In this document: positions 57,471 through 59,844 of the stretch, one piece after another
Layout: each line of letters opens with the position of its first letter
How positions within the stretch are numbered: the stretch's first letter is position 1
Source: Volvariella volvacea V23
Taxonomy: Eukaryota; Basidiomycota; Agaricomycetes; Agaricales; Pluteaceae
Direction of reading: 5' to 3'
NCBI GenBank assembly: GCA_000349905.1
Contig: KB722776.1
Coordinates: 70,000 to 129,843, forward strand
DNA: 59,844 nt
Notes under the pieces: model-generated
Databases searched by the model: none
Seen by the model: the letters and a program-made list of their open reading frames with translations, nothing else
What the model was told of the DNA's origin: nothing
Program-made: the position numbers and the translations under genes

Positions 57471-58242
57471 AATATTCGCTGCAACTCGCGGAAGGCCTGA
57501 GTGCCCTTTTCCAAGAGTTCGCTCTACCCTCACTGCTCACCCACCGATTCCCTTATCGATAAAAGGCTGCCAGCTAGGGACGCTATCCACTCATTCAAAA
57601 CCCTCCTCACCACCAACCCGCCCTCCCCCTTATCGCCCGACATCAACATGCAACGCGCCTTCCTTCCTGCTGTCACCACCAAGAACCAGCAGTCAGCCAT
57701 TGCATGCAACCCCAACCCCACAACGCTCACCAAGCGTTCACCCGCCATCCCGCATACAGCCGCTCACCAGCCGCCCAGGTGCCAGGATGCACCCCCCACC
57801 CTTATCCTCACGTCCAGCCGCCCACCAGCCGCCTCCGCCGTCAGGATACACCCTTCCGCCACCCCCCAATGTCCTGCGATCCAACAGGAGCTCACCCGCT
57901 CCTGCTCCCGACACCTTAGACGCCCACCCGCGTCTCCCCCTTACCTTAAGCGCTCACCAAGCACGATTTGACACCTAATCAACCTTCAGGCGCTCACCAA
58001 GCGTCTGCTTACCTTAGGCGCTCACCCTGCGCCATTCGAATCTAATCCACCACCCCCCCCCCTCCCCAGGCGCTCACCCGCGTCTTACTACCTTACCACT
58101 CGATACATAATCCACTATGCCATATGACCCCCCCCTTTATACTCTTTCTATCCCCATGTCCCTAGCTACCGTCCACTCCACCCCCATACCCCCCATCTCG
58201 TAGGTGTGGTCCGAGGACGGACCACGCTAACAATCGGGATGA

Positions 58243-58446
58243 TGTCGCAAAGCGACATGAACGCACTCCTTTACTTTACTTATGTACGCACGTGACTCCC
58301 CTTATTTACTCTTATATTTCACTTGGTCCGTGCATCGTATCATACTTGTATTTATACGTACCCATGTTTGAAGATGTTCCCCATCTTCAAACATTTTGTT
58401 TGGTTATAAAGAGCTAGAGAGCCGAGTCTCTCCTTTGCCTCTTACA
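58243..58446 (+). repeat. 3' LTR of the TRIM-like element
   Basis: 204 bp. By eye I see no difference from the 5' LTR. Confidence 0.9.
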
Positions 58447-59769
58447 GTCCGAAAGCAAACACAAGCTGAATGACGATTTTACTTATCATCGTAACAGTAT
58501 ACCCTTTGTTCTTTATTACATCCGATGACTCAATCTTGTTTTAGATGAACATGTGTCAAGTCAGAAGATCAGTTATGACTTCATATGACTCCATCCATTC
58601 CCACATTGACTGTGCATGATGTGGGCTTACATGTACATGCCAACTCAGCTTATGCATCCTCTGATCTGTGTGCTACACTCTTTGCTCAGGACTTCCACTT
58701 TGCTACCTTCATTCTTACCCCCCCACTTCTCTCCACCCAAGAGATTATATCTCTTTATTTATCTTTATTTATCTTCAAGTAGTATATATACCATACCACT
58801 CTCACCACCTATTCCCCAGCTTTAAAGATTCTTCACTTGGAAATAGGTAAGTGACTACAAGCTAGCCTCTTCACTTACACCTTTACTTACTATTCTTCGC
58901 TTGGGAATAGAATCTGAGTATTCACTTTTTCCTTCAACAAGCTTGTGTGCTTTTAGACTTTTATTTTATATCAGACTTATTCTTTTTTCAGTAGTTACAC
59001 AAACATCTTTGGTAACTACAATAGCTTTTCCTCATATAGCAAGTGTATGCATGTCTAGCTTATGCATCCATAGCTTACACATACATATGACTTGATCTTG
59101 TTACTTTTCTTTTGATGAACCTAATTCCATAAGATATATAAATACCTCTCTTCATTAGCTTTGTATTCTATTGCTTATTCAATGTAACTCTCAACTCACC
59201 TCATTAATGCCTTTGACAAATCCTTCAACTCAATACACAGTATTGGCTGATTTGTTTTCATCATCTTACTCATCCTCTAGAAGTGTTGAATCACTTCTTG
59301 GCCTAACATGTTAAGTGTTACAAACTGCATAACTGGTCTTATCATTTTCTTTTTGCTCTCATCTCATCTCTTACATCATGTACTTAGCTATGGACTTCAA
59401 TTTCTCTTCACCCTGTGGACAGTAATTTCCTTTCAGGTACTACATACATGTACATATGTGTTTTCTTACTATCTTTGATAGTACCTATATGTTTTCTCTA
59501 CTACATACTTACCTTGTTTAGTTGCCTGCCACATACCCTCCTCCACCCACTAGATAGTATATAAGCCATAGCTCAAGCTTGATTCAACTCAAGCTTAACC
59601 TCTTGTATAGCTAGCAGTCTAATATATAGACTTGCTTTGCTCAGCCTCTTGCTTGCTCACTCTCATCTCTCTCTCCTGATCTCTTGCATCCTTGGACCGC
59701 CTAGTCTAGTGTTGGCTAAAATCTAATAGAGAGGCTCAGTCATAACATTAAGGTAGAGCCATTGTAACA

Positions 59770-59844
59770 GCATCACTGGTATAATACACAATAGCAATTA
59801 GTCTACATTGTCTTTGACTACTGCATTTACCCATGACTGATTTA
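59770..59844 (-). repeat. Right arm of the inverted repeat, distal part
   Basis: The arm resumes after LTR-0. It is the reverse complement of 54900-54980 with few differences and runs into the FunK1 coding end. Confidence 0.85.
59798..59844 (-). CDS. Second FunK1 kinase copy, C-terminal codons only (partial)
   Basis: The minus strand encodes NQSWVNAVVKDNVD and a stop, against DQSWVNAVVKDNVD at the end of the FunK1 gene at 52114-54946. The gene continues beyond the window. Whether it is intact cannot be seen. It is tail to tail with the first copy. Confidence 0.75.
   Translation of the reverse strand, partial: NQSWVNAVVKDNVD

Larger units (their letters stand above)
57253..58446 (+). mobile_element. 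TRIM-like non-autonomous LTR retroelement (innermost layer)
   Basis: Two 204-bp LTRs (57253-57456 and 58243-58446) bracket a 786-bp internal region. The whole is flanked by GTCCG (57248-57252, 58447-58451) and sits inside LTR-2. The internal region has no gag, protease, reverse transcriptase or integrase; its frames are Pro/Ser/His-rich and look like chance. It must depend on proteins from another element. Repeats of a GCTCACCAAGCG-like phrase fill 57725-58090. A hairpin (GTGGTCC...GGACCAC) lies at 58206-58225, just before the 3' LTR, and only a short purine stretch (GGGATGA) marks the place of a polypurine tract. Confidence 0.88.
56828..58496 (-). mobile_element. Solo LTR 'LTR-2' (third layer)
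   Basis: On the plus strand it starts TGTTATGGTG and ends ATCGTAACA, flanked by GTATA (56823-56827, 58497-58501). LTR-1 copy 1 has a single GTATA at the same place (799-803), the empty site. Minus the inner element it is about 470 bp. Its TATA motif (TATAAATACCTC, minus strand, near 57058-57069) shows that it points left, opposite to the related LTR-0. Confidence 0.85.
56508..58939. mobile_element. Solo LTR, family LTR-1, copy 2 (second layer)
   Basis: Same family as 479-1239, starting TGTCAGGGCTC and ending CTTCAACA. It is flanked by perfect AGCTT repeats (56503-56507, 58940-58944) and inserted in LTR-0. It is itself interrupted at 56828-58501. Many differences from copy 1 are CG to TG or CA (for instance ACGCGTAC at 929-936 against ACATGTAC at 58629-58636). 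Confidence 0.85.
56476..59769 (+). mobile_element. Solo LTR 'LTR-0' (oldest layer), split by later insertions
   Basis: The element starts TGTTACAATG at 56476 and ends CATTGTAACA at 59769, a perfect 10-bp terminal inverted repeat of TG...CA type. The flanks are GCATC on both sides (56471-56475, 59770-59774). The unbroken left arm of the inverted repeat carries a single GCATC at the matching place, so it is the empty site. Without later insertions the LTR is about 857 bp (56476-56507 plus 58945-59769). Its first 390 bp resemble the reverse complement of LTR-2 at 56828, including a TATAAATACCTC motif at 59137-59148. There is only one CpG in the whole layer. Confidence 0.8.

Noticed and set aside
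57463..57978. 156- and 171-codon frames inside the TRIM-like element
   Set aside because: Pro/Ser/His-rich text with no gag or pol features; both frames open at once because of a C-rich repeat region.
57253..58446. The two 204-bp repeats as independent insertions or as a CRISPR-like array
   Set aside because: Only two copies, in direct orientation, with TG...CA ends and one matched GTCCG pair outside both; this is one LTR element.

Overview
The window looks like nuclear DNA of an agaricomycete (mushroom-forming basidiomycete). The signs are genes split by many 45-90 bp GT-AG introns, a dense crop of F-box/LRR genes, a FunK1-type fungal kinase, a fungal LCB3-like lipid phosphatase, a long-tailed fungal tetraspanin, and LTR retroelement debris at both ends. 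It is a scaffold with two 100-N gaps (20619-20718 and 49506-49605).

Layout. 1-1.3 kb: a coding exon split by a solo LTR (family LTR-1). 1.8-8.3 kb: three F-box/LRR paralogues (one frameshifted, one decayed, one intact). 8.9-10.3 kb: an eight-exon aldo/keto reductase. 11.2-14.8 kb: a secreted or cell-surface Cys-rich (furin-like/EGF-like) single-pass membrane protein. 15.1-20.6 kb: four more F-box/LRR copies, mostly broken. 20.8-22.3 kb: a glyoxylate/hydroxypyruvate reductase-like D-2-hydroxyacid dehydrogenase. 22.4-32.0 kb: five more F-box/LRR copies (three intact, two decayed). 32.3-34.4 kb: a dihydrosphingosine-1-phosphate phosphatase-like PAP2 enzyme. 35.1-42.3 kb: two intact copies and one decayed copy of a multi-pass membrane protein family of unknown function. 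43.8-45.7 kb: a tetraspanin. 46.9-51.0 kb: a head-to-head pair, an isoprenylcysteine methyltransferase family protein and a class II DAHP synthase (first step of the shikimate pathway). 52.1-54.9 kb: a FunK1 kinase.

The right end is the most unusual part. The downstream flank of the FunK1 gene is the left arm of a long inverted repeat. The right arm carries the start of a second, oppositely oriented FunK1 copy at the window edge. That right arm is split by a four-layer nest of LTR insertions, each with its own 5-bp target-site duplication: GCATC, then AGCTT, then GTATA, then GTCCG. The innermost element is a 1,194-bp non-autonomous retroelement with two LTRs that look identical by eye. It has a predicted Tf1-style self-priming site. 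CpG dinucleotides are absent from the oldest layers and normal in the youngest, as expected from methylation-driven or RIP-like decay.

The genes do not form one pathway. The window mixes conserved housekeeping enzymes with fast-evolving F-box/LRR, membrane-protein and kinase families that expand by local duplication and decay in place. All calls were made by reading the sequence; no database search was run.
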